Assembly: GCA_958510825.1 (NCBI GenBank)
Contig: OY294044.1
Span: 47,828,626 to 47,892,625, forward strand
Reading direction: 5' to 3'
Source: Brachypterus glaber
Lineage: Eukaryota > Arthropoda > Insecta > Coleoptera > Kateretidae
DNA: 64,000 nucleotides
Shown here: positions 35,371 to 46,344 of the stretch, one piece after another
Position numbering within the stretch: the stretch's first letter is position 1
Layout: each line of letters begins with the position of its first letter
The notes under the pieces: generated by a model
What the model saw: only the letters and a program-made list of their open reading frames with translations
Database searches by the model: none
What the model was told of the DNA's origin: nothing
Translations under genes and position numbers: made by a program

Positions 35371-36302
35371 ATTGCCAGAGTAGGGGTGACCGGGGCCAAT
35401 TGTCGCACTTTTCATTCAAAATCAGTTTTTTCCTTTATTTTTGTATTTTTTTTTTATTGACCTAATGGTAATTTTAGCTGCATGTTTCAGTAACATTATT
35501 TAAAGAATAAACATGGAAAAATTTATAGGTTATTAGAGTTATTTTTTTTATTTGTGATGTCTTGAAAATTGCGACAACGTGCCCCATCACGGGGCACGTT
35601 GTCGCGGCACTTCGAGTATATTTTTTTGAAGAAATATAAAGGCATTTATAAAAATTATAAATAACTAATAAGACATGTGCCTCTCCACAAGCTGATTGTT
35701 ATCTAACTTTTTACTTTTGTGCCAAAATTTCCAACTTTATAATTAAATAATATTTTTTTGATTTTTTTTTAATTTAATATAATTTAATAAACGAATTTAT
35801 TTGCTATTCGACAAAGTTTCACTTTTTTAGACAGTTTTGAATAAAAAAATGCCAAAAAGGAAATGTTATACCATGAACATATCTCCAGATCATGCGACAA
35901 CTAGCCCCAAACCAAATGCGACAACTAGCCCCAGTGGTCAATTTTACGTTATGTATCAAGTACTTTCTAATTAACGAATAAACACTCCTAAATGACAATA
36001 TCAACAAATAATATACACCTTAAACTATTATTATTCATAAAATTCTCTTATCTTAATGCTTTAAATCAGTAACAATAAGAAAAAATATTTACCACAAATT
36101 AATTACTTTAATTTTTACATTTTTTGGTTTATCTGGATGTTCTTTTAATTTATTGCATTTAAGTTTACAAATGATAAATGGCACTGTTTTAACGCAGCGG
36201 TTAATCTTGGTTTGGCTCAGAAAAATATTTTACTTTTTAAGATATAAGCACTTCGACAACTTACCCCTGCGACAACTAACCCCGGTCACCCCTACTGGCA
36301 AT
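35371..36302. mobile_element. TIR element with repeated GCGACAAC motifs
   Basis: ATTGCCAGAGTAGGGGTGAC and GTCACCCCTACTGGCAAT mark inverted ends of about 35 bp. The word GCGACAAC followed by two bases and GCCCC (or its complement) recurs near 35573, 35590, 35893, 35918 and 36270. At 35571-35606 two copies face each other as a hairpin around CATCACG. The rest is AT-rich and non-coding. The repeats look like transposase-binding sites. Confidence 0.85.
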
Positions 36303-36313
36303 AATAGTAAAGA

Positions 36314-37030
36314 ATAGTATATTCTATAACTAGTATGGAATAGACAATATTCCGCGCGAGCGGAAAGTTTGTCATACGAGCAGGCAGGCGAGTATGACGG
36401 TCCCGCGAGCGCGGAATGACTATTCCATACATGTTGTAGACTATACTTTTTCTTCGACTGCAAATATGAAACACTGTATGGCTTAAAACTGCGGACAAGG
36501 TTAAAAACAATGTTTTTTGTGACTCGACATTGTAAATGCAACAAAACACGTATTTTTAAATAAAGCAATTAATGTTATTTAATAATTTTATCAAATCAGT
36601 ACTTAAGAAAGATTTTTCTTTAATTTTAGCCCATATTTAAAAATTATAATGCAAAAATTGAAGGTTATGTCAGATTGTTGTGACAGATATCAGGTTTAAA
36701 TATTTAACAATAGATGGAGCAGTTTTAATTTTTTGAAGTAAATTGATAAAAAACTGGTCAAATATTAAGAAAAACTAATAAACTTTATGTAATTTTAACG
36801 CAAAACTTTAAATTGCATTAAATTATTCAATATTTCATGGTAAAATATATATATTTTTTTGCTAATTTTGCTACAGTTTTCTTTACTTTTATAAACAAGA
36901 GATGGCACTACATGTGCTCATTCTAACACTTGATACGGAATATTCATACCGTATCTAGAGCTAGAATGGATTCATTCTGTGTTTGAAAAGTGTGTGTATT
37001 TGCTTACATTCTAAAGCAGTCGTAGAAAAA
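36314..37030 (+). mobile_element. AATAGTATATTC element with full cruciform, copy 2
   Basis: This is colinear with 24801-25427 and keeps a longer 5' part. At 36338-36430 GTATGGAATAG and GACTATTCCATAC pair, then ATTCCGCGC with GCGCGGAAT, then GTCATAC with GTATGAC around GAGCAGGCAGGCGA. The far end is GCTTACATTCTAAAGCAGTC. The frames called over it (36230-36568) are shadows. Confidence 0.83.
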
Positions 37031-37596
37031 AAACTATTAAAAACATATTGTGGCACAATAACAATTTCAGCTGTTTTTAGGTATTACTTGGGCACTTAAA
37101 TAACAATTTGTCGTTTTTAGTAAGTCCCACACACTCTTCACATCCAAACATCTATTACAATCTCATGTCGGTCTGGCGATTTTCACATAAAATCATAATC
37201 AAGATTCAGAACTCTCTGATTTTTTCTTTGCTTTCTTTTCTTGTTGTTTTTTGTTTTTGTCATTTTTTTGTTGTCAACTACTTCGCATGGAAATATTAGG
37301 AGCACAGCTATTTAGACAACAATCTCAAAAAAAAAACACCTTTTCGCTTCTTTATACATAAAATGGGCCAAAAAAGTGCATGTTTGTGCCTATCTTATTA
37401 CGTTCTTGCCTGCAATAATCGATGCTACCCAGCTTGCGACAGTCAGCACAATTTTACAAGTTTTTATAGTGGAAGAGCACGAAACACGAGCTGCGCTGTT
37501 GTACAGGCATCTTTTCGATATAACGGATACGCTAACAGTGGCATCTATGACACAGAGGACAAACTAACAAGTTTAAGAGGGGTGACAATATTCCAT
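37031..37596 (+). other. Unassigned DNA with one coding-like stretch
   Basis: Between 37360 and 37567 the base composition rises and two overlapping frames stay open (for example LATVSTILQVFIVEEHETRA). I do not recognise the peptide with confidence. It could be a relic of a transposase N-terminus or chance. Confidence 0.25.
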
Positions 37597-38340
37597 ATAG
37601 CGCCGGTCGTCCAATGGACGTCCATTTTAGATCCCTTTTAAGTACATTGGTCTACAGACATAATAGATGTACTGTACTGTCCATATATTTACATATTTGT
37701 ACGACTATTAGTGGACGTCCATTCAGTGTCCATTTTATGCCCATAATTTCAGCTCTCTACGTTTATTCTAAGTGGGTGAAACAGAGAGAGGGCAAACTTA
37801 GCCTTATAAGCGTATGGGGGATAATGGGAAGATAAGGGGGATGTAAAATTTATTTCAAAATTTGATTATCACTGGATAAGTATGTAACCTAATTTTAGCT
37901 TTAAATTATCTCGTGGGTAATAAAGGGATTTTTTAAATTTTAGGGATGGGGGGTAAGTTTTATATAAAATTGTATTGTCAGACGAGCATGTGTACCAAAT
38001 TTTAGCTTACTAAGTATATTCTAAGTGGTCGAAAAAGCCTTTGGCAGATTTGCCCTAAACAAACAAACAAACAAACAACAACAAACATTGCAAGTTAAAT
38101 AACAGTTTTTCACAGTAGCATAAACCAGTTAAGTAGGCAAAAAAAGCAAGTCCTATGAATGCTGGATGGATAGTTTGAACGGACACCTTATGGATGTCCG
38201 CAGTTGTGTCATCTGGACTCTGAATGGATGTCCATGGGACGTCCATAGAGAAAAAATGGGCATCCTATGGACATACAGCCGTCCATGAACATACGTCCAT
38301 TGGACGTCCATTGTACGTCCATAGTACCACTTTGTGCTAT
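37597..38340. mobile_element. Element with a GGACGTCC motif cluster at both ends
   Basis: ATAGCGCCGGTCGTCC starts it and the end reads GTACCACTTTGTGCTAT. About a dozen copies of GGACGTCC, ATGGACGTCCATT or GTCCAT-type variants lie near 37605-37740 and 38165-38325, in both directions. A separate repeat type occupies 37851-38055 within it. Confidence 0.75.
37851..38055 (+). repeat. Dispersed repeat shared with 46711-46912
   Basis: ATGTAACCTAATTTTAGCTT, GTAAGTTTTATATAAAATTG and GTCGAAAAAGCCTTTGGCA recur in reverse order and strand at 46711-46912. It ends at a CAAACAAACAAACAAAC run. Confidence 0.82.
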
Positions 38341-38390
38341 CTGGGATTGAAACATGGCAATAATTGTAATTGGCTCACCTACATTATACA

Positions 38391-38654
38391 CAGGGCCGTA
38401 ACCAAAAGCTTTGACCCTGACGGTTTCAACCAAAACTTGGCGCCCCTAGCCCCTAAAAAAAAATTGGCGCCACCCAAAAAAATACCCTTTTGTCCCTGAC
38501 GGCTTCTACCAAACTTGGCGCCCCTGCATGAAAACATGAAAAAATTGGCGCCCAAAGGTAGGTGACTTAAAAAATACAAGGAGGGCTCAGCGAAAAAACC
38601 AGGGTGGCTCAAACCAAGGTCAGAGGGGGCTTAGCCCCCCTCTTTACGGCCCTG
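38391..38654. mobile_element. hAT-type MITE, CAGGGCCGTAA ends, perfect 8 bp duplication
   Basis: CAGGGCCGTAA and TTACGGCCCTG are perfect inverted ends and ATTATACA flanks both (38383-38390, 38655-38662). The 264 bp interior holds four copies of a TTGGCGCC word. The frames called across it are not genes. Confidence 0.95.
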
Positions 38655-38662
38655 ATTATACA

Positions 38663-38937
38663 TTAAATTTTATAAAAGTAAGTTTAAGTCTTACTATAGT
38701 CTATACTGCCGTCTAAGCAGGAATGTCGTATCTGACAATTTGAGTTTTCAAGTTCTTAGTATCTTTGCTCCTTACTTCAATTATGCTACGAAAAAAAAAG
38801 GGTATTTTACATTTTAAGAGATTTATTCACTTAGAAATATTTGAGTGTGTGGTTTGTGTCCTTGCCAATGTATGTAGCGGTTTTTTTGTGGGATGTGGGA
38901 CGGCGATTTAGGTTATCAAAACAATTTTTAGATTGCG
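38663..38937. other. Spacer without recognised feature
   Basis: Nothing recognised. Confidence 0.3.
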
Positions 38938-39224
38938 GACGTTTCGAAAATATATTTTTTTTCTTCTTCAGGGCTTTCTAAAGTTTTTTATTAAATTAAT
39001 TAAATTGAAATGCTTCATTTGGTATCTATTGGTTGGGTAAGGACCACTGCATTCTCTACTTGATAGGGCTAAGTGTTTATCGTAACCCCAGCCCTATCAA
39101 GTAGAGAATGCAGTGGTCCTTACCCAACAAATATATACCAAATGAAGCATTTCAATTTAATTAATTTAATAAAAAAATTTAGAAAGCCCTGAAGAAGGAA
39201 AAAAATATATATTTCCGAAACGTC
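38938..39224. mobile_element. Palindromic MITE with arms of about 133 bp
   Basis: GACGTTTCGAAAATATAT and ATATATTTCCGAAACGTC bound two arms sharing TTCTTCAGGGCTTTCTAAA, TGAAATGCTTCATTTGGTAT and AGAATGCAGTGGTCCTTACC with complements. The loop AAGTGTTTATCGTAACCCCAG is at about 39071-39088. Confidence 0.88.
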
Positions 39225-39757
39225 GAAATATTGTTATATCTGTGAAATTACCACCGTACTATGCCGCCCAAGGCCTGTTTTGTGTCCATTGAAAATGATG
39301 GATAAAACACATATGATGGGGTGAGAAGGCCAGGGCTACACGTAGTACGTTTAGCAGATTTTTTTAGGCATGGGAATAGGTTATATTATGCCTAACAAAA
39401 TTTCGTTAAAAATGTCACTTGTACCCCTTGGGTTCTTACCCCATCTTATGAACAATGTTCATTGAACACTAACCAGACTTAAAACGACAAACTTTTGCAA
39501 AATTTAATAGCCGTCATTTTCAACACTGTGCATATATTTTTTAATTTTAGTTTTATAATGAAGCTAATATGTAACCCAAGAGTTTCAGTTTTAATTATTT
39601 TGATTTTTTTTTTGTTATTATTTTAATCATTAAAAATAATTTTGCCAATTTCATACATGGATGAATAATATTCCACATTTAAACAATTTAATATTAATAT
39701 TCTGTAATAAATTTAATGAATAATTTTGTGGTGCTTTAATATTAATTGAGAATTAAA
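39225..39757. other. Unassigned AT-rich DNA
   Basis: No gene or bounded repeat is recognised. Confidence 0.35.
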
Positions 39758-40243
39758 GCTAGCTTCAGGGCCGTATTTAGGGGGTAAGCAGTGTCGGACT
39801 GCGCAGCCCGAGGCTAATGGGAATTGTTACCAAGTTAGTTTATTTGTTTTTAACTAAATTGACCAAATAAAAAAAAGCTTTACCCTGGGAGAAATTTTGA
39901 AGGTCGTTATCTCTAAAAAAAACTTTACCCCTGTAGGGCCCTGGCGGAAATGTAGATTAAAAAGAAGGACTTACCTCTGGGGTCCCCGGGGGTATTGGTT
40001 GGTTGTAGCAAAAATGTGTACATAATGTTTGGACTTTTTTATTATTATTGTATTATTATTATTTTTATATTTATTTCCATTGTTTACTGGTTTTAAGATT
40101 TGTTTATTACTTAAAAAAATAATTTTTTTAAACCCATTTATCCCCTCACCTCCTAATGATGGACTTATCAGGTACCTTTTGATCCAAACATCGATTTCTA
40201 TCGTTTAAAAACAAGTTTAAAAAAGACTTTGAGGCATGCTATA

Positions 40244-41756
40244 CACGGTGTATTTGAAATAGCATCGGAAATTTTAACAGATGATTCTACATCATAAAAT
40301 ATGACAAAAAGTTCCTATAAACATATGTCTAAAAATGCGTCATAAGGGAACTACGCCCCTTTGAAAGTGGCTAAAAAAGTCGGTTTTTATTTAATAACTA
40401 GGTTTTGCACGTCAACTAATCCTACCAAGGCCCGTTTTTATGTGTTATTTTCATGTACTTATTTCAAACAGGGGTATGCGAAACGGGAGGGGGATTATTA
40501 GTTTTTTGTCCCAAACTTTTTTCTGTGTAACTTTTTTGCAATTTTATTTTTGAAATATGATTCCTCAGGTCAAAATACATAAAAAAGGTACTCTTGTTGT
40601 AATACTGTAGGATTAACCGTTTTCGAGAAAAATTCATTTGAAGGTGAAATTCCACGGTTCGAGGACGAAAAATTAAATACTAAAATGTTGAAAACCAAAA
40701 TTTTAATGATGCAGGGCGAATGTACATTAAAAACTAAGAAAAAACCTCATATACAGGTACTTCCAAAAATCAATCCTAATGGAGCTATGGTCTCCTAAAT
40801 TTGCACCATTTTTAAAGGGCACGGAAAAAAAAATTATAGCTAGGAGCGCTATAACACACATACCAAGCAAATTATAATCGCTTATTATATAAATACAAGG
40901 CTTTCTCTTACAATTATGGCAGTCAGTGTAAAAATTTATATGAAATACTTTAATTGTTTAGTGAATAATAAAATATAACAAATAGTATGGCATTTATAGC
41001 TTAAATAGATTTAATTTATGTCCGTGCTAATAATTTTTATAATATAATAAAATTTCTGTAAATTTATAATAGTGCCTGTAATAAATATAATCGTGTCTGT
41101 AATATATATAATCGTTTCCAATTTATTTTTAACATTATTAGTTATTGTGTCCCTTATAATCTATAGCTTAAATCACTATAATTTGCCACTGTTACCAAAT
41201 ATCTTATAATGTATAGCGCAGAGCCCACTAATTTCTTTCCGTGTGGTAGCTTTAAAAGCGTTTTTTCGACCTACATGTATGGAAACTTTTTTTCTTAGTT
41301 TTTGATGTAGAATAACATTGCATCATTAAAATTTTGGACCGTGAAATTTCACCTTCAAATGAACTTTTATCGAAAACGGTTAATCCTACAGTATTACCAC
41401 AAGAGTACCTTTTTTATGTATTTTGACCTGAGGAATCATATTTCAAAAAGAAAATTGCAAAAAAGTTACACAGAAAAAAGTTTGGGACAAAAAACTGATA
41501 AGGCCTCCCCGTTTCGCACACCCCTGGTTTAAATGACATACAAAGATGATCCTTATTAGGATTAATTCACGTGCAAAACCTCGTTAATATATCTCAAAGG
41601 GTTCCTGAGTTATTAAATAAAAACCGATTTTTTTAGCCAATTTCAAAGGGGCGTAGCTCCCTTATGACGCATTTTTAGACATATGGAACTTTTTGTCATA
41701 TTTTATCATGTAAAATCACCTGTTAAAATTTCCTACGCTATTTCAAATACACCCTG
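40244..41756. mobile_element. Large TA palindrome, copy inserted in the hAT-type element
   Basis: TA-CACGGTGTATTTGAAATAG and CTATTTCAAATACACCCTG-TA bound it. It matches 22105-23284 arm by arm apart from the MITE at 40821-41243, a loss near 41338 (the ACATTTTAGTATTTAATT block), and a small loss near 41685. Confidence 0.92.
40821..41243 (-). mobile_element. TA-MITE with CACGGAAA ends, copy 2, inserted near the palindrome centre
   Basis: ACGGAAAAAAAAATTATAGC to AATTTCTTTCCGTG matches 11607-12030 in reverse. The uninterrupted target AAAGGGCTATGGTAGC is visible in the other palindrome copies; two or three bases are lost at each junction, so the TA duplication is not intact. Confidence 0.92.
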
Positions 41757-42212
41757 TATGTACTATTCGATAGCCCTTAAAATGTAGAATTACCGGTATA
41801 AAAATTAATTTTTTGAAAAATTTGAACTTATTACCTTTTGATCCTCCATACCTCAGTCAATGTATTCACAAGCTTTTGTGCCAGTCAAAACCAAATTTAT
41901 TGAAAAATTGTTAAATTAAAACTTTTGTGTTTGGAAAGGCAACAATTCTAAACAAAAGGTTTTATAAAATAATTTGCTGAAATTCTTTTTTTGTTGTGAC
42001 CTTAAAAATTATTAAAAATTTTCGCCGCGGCGCCAACTTGGTTAAAAATTTTAGTTTACGAACGTATGGTTAAAATTTATAGAACATTAAAATATTCTAA
42101 TTTAAAAAAAAAAAATCCATGTTTTAAAAATTAAATTTCCTTTTCAGCCTGAGAGCCCCAGTAGGGGCTGAGACCCCCTAAATTTTTGTCTGGTTACTGC
42201 CCTGACTAGCTT

Positions 42213-42431
42213 ACATATATGATTTCCTTTCAGTTCAGTTTAATATATTTCATTTCATATATTTTATAATTTTATGTAAACAATATTGCTTTTGAGGTTT
42301 CCCATTATTTTCATATTATTTATTTACGTATGTTCAAATGCAGGCGATAGTGTAATACAGTGTGCTGCTTTTAATACAACTGTCCAATAACCTTATAAAG
42401 AGCGGTTAGTTAAACCATGGTCTTAAAATAA
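42213..42431. other. Spacer without recognised feature
   Basis: Nothing recognised. Confidence 0.3.
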
Positions 42432-42851
42432 GTACTAAGGGAAAGGAAGGGAAGGAGTTTCTTAGAAGATCTGGAAATAACCCAAAAAAGAATACTTAAA
42501 GTTATTCACAAAAAGAGTTATACTTACCCGTCTGATGAAATCTTCTCATTGTCAAGAAGAATGGACTGCAGGCAGCTTTATTATCTATCCTTAAGTATAC
42601 ATATGCACTCTGCAAAAAAAGAATTTAGATCGACAGTTACAAGAAATAATAAAAACTTACTTGTTCCAAAAGTATTTAAGACTATTGGTCAAAGAAGCAG
42701 CAAATACCTGGGCCCAAGGGTTTATAATTCGTTTCCTCCTGAAATAAAAAATATTTTAGTACTAAATTCATTTAAAACAACATGTAAAAACTATATTCTT
42801 AACTTACCTAGAGTATACGTCCATAATATTATAGATCTGAAAAATGTCTAA
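42432..42851 (+). pseudogene. C-terminal end of a non-LTR retrotransposon ORF2
   Basis: The frame is open from 42432 to the stop at 42849-42851. It reads ...ITQKRILKVIHKKSYTYPSD, then DCRQLYYLSL, then KVFKTIGQRSSKYLGPRVYN and SFPPEIKNILVLNSFKTTCK. The G-Q-R-S-x-x-Y-x-G-P-x-x-Y-N-S-x-P-x-E-I and L-N-S-F-K pattern is the usual carboxyl end of CR1/Jockey-group reverse transcriptase proteins. The endonuclease and polymerase core are missing, so this is a 5'-truncated dead copy. Its 3' UTR and tail follow to 43206. A shorter copy of the same family is at 55284-55846. Confidence 0.85.
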
Positions 42852-43206
42852 CTCGGTAAAATTACTCACTCCTTTAAAAAAAAAAAAAAAAAAAAATAAA
42901 TAAAAAAGCAAAAATAAATGTATTCTTATTTATAACTCTGTCTATATAAATTCTACAGCATTACTTAAAGTGTATAATTACCCAATCTACCTCCCCAAAC
43001 ACTTATAATTATTTTGTTTTATGTATAAAATGTAGTATTTAATATTATGTATTTGATGTATTCTATGTTTTTTTTTTTATATACGCACATTCAAATTTAC
43101 TTTGTAAATTTTAGTGCATATTAGCATATTTGTTGCAAATTATTTAATATTTATATTGTGAAACTTAAATGCAATAAATATTAGTATTATTATTATTATT
43201 ATTAAA
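42432..43206 (+). mobile_element. 5'-truncated LINE with (ATT)n tail
   Basis: Coding end at 42432-42851, then an A-rich stretch (about 42877-42910), a 3' UTR with GCACATTCAAATTTACTTTG and AACTTAAATGCAATAAATAT, and a (TTA)n tail to 43206. The left edge is not fixed. Confidence 0.82.
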
Positions 43207-43604
43207 TACCGTTCTCCTAAAGGTGCGTCGAAAGTTAGGTTATTATTTAAGGAAGAGGCTATGTATTCGTCCGACGTATGTATTTTGGAATGTTACGCCC
43301 ATGTTAATGGTATCTATATTTTTTTACAAAAAATCGAAAAAAACTACACATAAAAAAGTTTGGGGAAAAATGTGTTAAGCAACGAACTAATAACTCTTCT
43401 CTCTAGAATAGGCATTTCATTCGTTAACAAAAACGTCGGCAACATAAACATTCATATGTCTTACTGGCATATCTTTGTTCCAACAGAGACAACAATACCA
43501 GTTACTGGTAACTGTTATTGTTCAGGCCTGAATATACGTACTATTTGTTTACAAACAAACTGAGATGTTGGCGATACTTTAATTTAACGGTATGCGTATT
43601 CTAT
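43207..43604. repeat. Diverged relic of the TA palindrome family and unassigned DNA
   Basis: GTTCTCCTAAAGGTGCGTCG and the GGAATGTTACGCCCATGTTA stretch recall the ACCCTCCTAAAGGTACATCG text at about 10000. No gene is supported. Confidence 0.35.
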
Positions 43605-44215
43605 TTGAAAGTTTCAGGTACTATGCATTTTAGTTTTCAAGGTCAACTTTGTTTTTTTAAGTACAAACTTATATTTTTTTTACTTATATTTAATTCCCAT
43701 CAAAAAAATAAAAATCTTTTGTGAAAAACTTTTTTGTTCGTACTTTTAGTTGCAGAGATAACACAAAATTAAAAAAGTTGCATCCCCGACGAACTTGACT
43801 AGTCAATTCCTATGTATTTTAAGCCGCTGAATCCGAATCTGAGGTCAAAATTTAAAAGTTAGCTCTCATTTTTACCATAACCTCAAAAAACATATCATAT
43901 AATTGCGAAAAGTATGTTTTTTGAGGTCCTCTTGAAAATGGGAGCTAACTTTCAAATTCTGACCTCAGATTCAGATTCAGCGGCTCAAAATACAGAGGGA
44001 TTGACTAGTCAAGTTCGTCGGAGATGCAACTTTTTTAATTTTGTGTGACTGTTATCTCTGCAACTAAAAGTCCGATCAAAAAAAGTTTTTTAGAAAAGAT
44101 TTTTATTTTTTTTGAGGGGAAATAAATAACAGTAAAAAATATATATGTTTCTATTTAAAAAAAAACAAAGTTGACCTTGAAATGACCTTGAAAACGTAAA
44201 TATGCTTAAAAAGTA
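43605..44215. mobile_element. Palindromic element with arms of about 300 bp
   Basis: Around a centre near 43905, CATATCATATAATTGCG-type text is flanked by mirrored TTGAGGT, AAAATTTAAAAGTTAGCTC-like, AATCTGAGGTC, GACTAGTCAA, GTTGCAGAGATAACA and TTCAAGGTCAACTTTG words. There is no coding. Confidence 0.85.
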
Positions 44216-44389
44216 AATAAGCCATTTTGTTTCCCCCATTAAAATAAACGTTTGTTTGACATTTTTTTTTTCTAAAATGCATAGTAGTCCAAACTAGATG
44301 AAACGATGCATCCTGTCAAAACATCGGCACTATTGTACACCAGAGCCATCTAGTTTGCAAATTTCAAACTAGGTTTTTTGTTTGGTTTT

Positions 44390-44760
44390 AAATTCTGTAT
44401 CTTTAAAAGATTATATTCTAGCAAAAAACTGTATATAACATTTTTTATATGGCTTAAAAAGAGCTTTTATTTAAAATATATTTTTTTGAAATCGGGTTAT
44501 AAATATGAGATATGCTAAAAAAAAACCTTTTACTACTTTAAACGCCATATATCGAAAACAATGCGTTTTAGGAAAACGTTGTTTATAACATTTTTTGACC
44601 AATTTAAAATTATCTTTTATAAGTGCTAAATTAACCAAATACAATAATAATTGCCTTAATTATAAACAAAAAACGCTAGAAAGAGGAGTTTTACCCTATT
44701 TTTACCCCCTTACCCCTAATCGTTTAACCCCAAAATCTAATCAGCTCTTCGAAATACGAT
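44390..44760. repeat. Dispersed repeat shared with 47690-47883 and 48848-48970
   Basis: AAAAAACTGTATATAACATT, TTAAAAAGAGCTTT, TTTGAAATCGG, GTTTATAACATTTTT and CAATAATAATTGCCTTAATT recur in the same order at 47.7-49.0 kb, where the copy is split by other DNA. Confidence 0.78.
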
Positions 44761-44828
44761 AAGAAACAATATGCAAAAAACCGCAAGTCGATATCTCATG
44801 TAGAAATGGAGTTAGAGAGTTTACACCC

Positions 44829-44829
<1 letters not shown>

Positions 44830-44860
<31 letters not shown>

Positions 44861-44864
44861 GGAC
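44830..44864. repeat. (GACA)n microsatellite
   Basis: About eight GACA units run into GGACGCAAAA. Confidence 0.95.
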
Positions 44865-45322
44865 GCAAAATTTTTTTTTACTGATTTCGACTCAGAATGG
44901 TCTAAAACGTCGAGAAATGTGAAAAAAACGTGCTCAAAGATTTTGACTTTTCGGCGAAGATTTCAATACATCGGCACTCTTAGTAGCACTAAGTGCCGAT
45001 GTAAAAAAACACCCGGTATATGAATGAGGGTGAAAAGGAATAAAAAAAATGAATATCGATTTGGATATTCTAACTTTCCTAAACCCTTATGCTATAACAC
45101 AAATCACATTTTCCTTTAGCATATACTCTATAATGTAGATATCGGTATAGGGATTATATTTATATCTTTTCGGAAATATATAGTTTGCCTTTATTCTTTT
45201 TTCCATGGAAATTTGCTTATTTTTATCGTGCCAATGATGGAAAATATTAGGCATAAACTTTCTATTGATTTATTTCTAGTTTGTTGCTTTAAAACAGGAT
45301 ATTTAGCTTTTTTTGTGTAAGA
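44865..45322. other. Unassigned DNA with a short hairpin
   Basis: ACATCGGCACT and AGTGCCGATGT form an inverted pair at about 44969-45002; the ATCGGCACT word also occurs near 44322. Nothing else is seen. Confidence 0.4.
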
Positions 45323-45330
45323 TATTAACC

Positions 45331-45872
45331 CAAATAACTTTTACCTCAAGAAGTTATTTCAGACCAATGTTTATGAAGGTGTCATCTTTTTGTTTGTTCG
45401 TTTACATAAACTTACGCGATACTGCTTCTGGTGTAAAAGTATCGCTAGTTTTGACCTTCTGGTGACCAGAGCGATGTTGCGTATTTTCACTTTATCATTA
45501 TGATAAATCTTATACCTACATTAAAATTTTAAAAAACTACTATACTACGACACCATAATTATGTTTGATAATGTAATATAATTAAATTTATTAAAATTAA
45601 ACTACTAGTTCATATAAAACTCAAATAAAACTAATATTTCTTAAAATTTACAATAAAATATCTAAAGCAGGTGTTGCAACCGGCAACACTGTATTGCTTG
45701 ACAAAGTTTACGACATTAGACTGCGATTTTACCTTCTTCTTTCTCTCTTTTTACGCGTACTAAGTGTAAACAATAGTCACTCCTCACCAGCCCCTCACCG
45801 TAGTTGCTTCACGCTTCAAACAAAGCATACGGTAGATTTCATCATGTTCATTCTTGAGGTAAAAGTTCTTTG
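45331..45872 (-). mobile_element. hAT-type MITE, copy 2, perfect 8 bp target duplication
   Basis: CAAATAACTTTTACCTCAAG and CTTGAGGTAAAAGTTCTTTG are the ends, and TATTAACC flanks both (45323-45330, 45873-45880). It matches 28953-29464 reversed, with an extra block near 45680 (GGCAACACTGTATTGCTTGA). Confidence 0.95.
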
Positions 45873-45880
45873 TATTAACC

Positions 45881-46344
45881 ATATACATAGGCTTACACGA
45901 CTTAAAGCTTAAAGCTTAAACAAAAACTATGAACGCAGAAAAATATAACGCTGCCATATAAAAAAAGCTCAATTAAGAGAATTATTTTTAAGCTTAAAAG
46001 CTATTGTTTGTTTTTTTTGTTGTGATAATTACGTTAATTTTTGTTTGTATGATAATTAGTCTAATTAAATAAAAAGCGAATTATAGATAAAATTATTGAT
46101 TTTTATCCTCTTTGTCCATAACCTGACGCAGTTTTTTGTACACTCAAAAAAATGGTAATTAAATCAGAGGGTAAAATTAAGGTTAAATTATAAAATTAAT
46201 ATGATTTAAACCATACTCTTACTGTTTTATTCGAAAGGGGGCTGAAAACCCCTATTTTTCTACGTAATTTGTGCTGTACAGATTGTGCGCGAACTCCATG
46301 TAAAAAAGGTCAAGTAAGAGAATTTTTTAAGCTCTTGTTTGGTT
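45881..46344. other. Unassigned DNA
   Basis: No gene or bounded repeat is recognised. Confidence 0.35.

Larger units (their letters stand above)
39766..42204. mobile_element. hAT-type element, outer layer of a three-level nest
   Basis: CAGGGCCGTA opens and TTACTGCCCTG closes. The flanks GCTAGCTT (39758-39765) and ACTAGCTT (42205-42212) form an 8 bp duplication with one change. Inner end-near words TTTAGGGGG and CCCCCTAAA also mirror. Its own DNA is 39766-40243 and 41757-42204, with no transposase; the rest is the inserted palindrome. Confidence 0.82.

Noticed and set aside
36230..36568. Overlapping minus-strand frames of 112 and 85 codons
   Set aside because: They cross the cruciform end of a non-coding repeat and share no motif with known proteins.
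37376..37567. Possible transposase N-terminal peptide (LATVSTILQVFIVEEHETRA)
   Set aside because: The pattern is too short and unspecific to name a family; kept only as a coding-like stretch.
22352..41532. Four similar frames of about 63 codons (MEFHLQMNFSRKRL type) at 22352, 22848, 40464 and 41341
   Set aside because: They lie in the mirrored arms of the palindrome copies, so their similarity reflects repeat age. There is no domain, and the frame drifts at the C-terminus.
44830..44864. Regularly spaced GACA units considered as CRISPR-like
   Set aside because: A simple 4 bp microsatellite without spacers, in a eukaryotic context.
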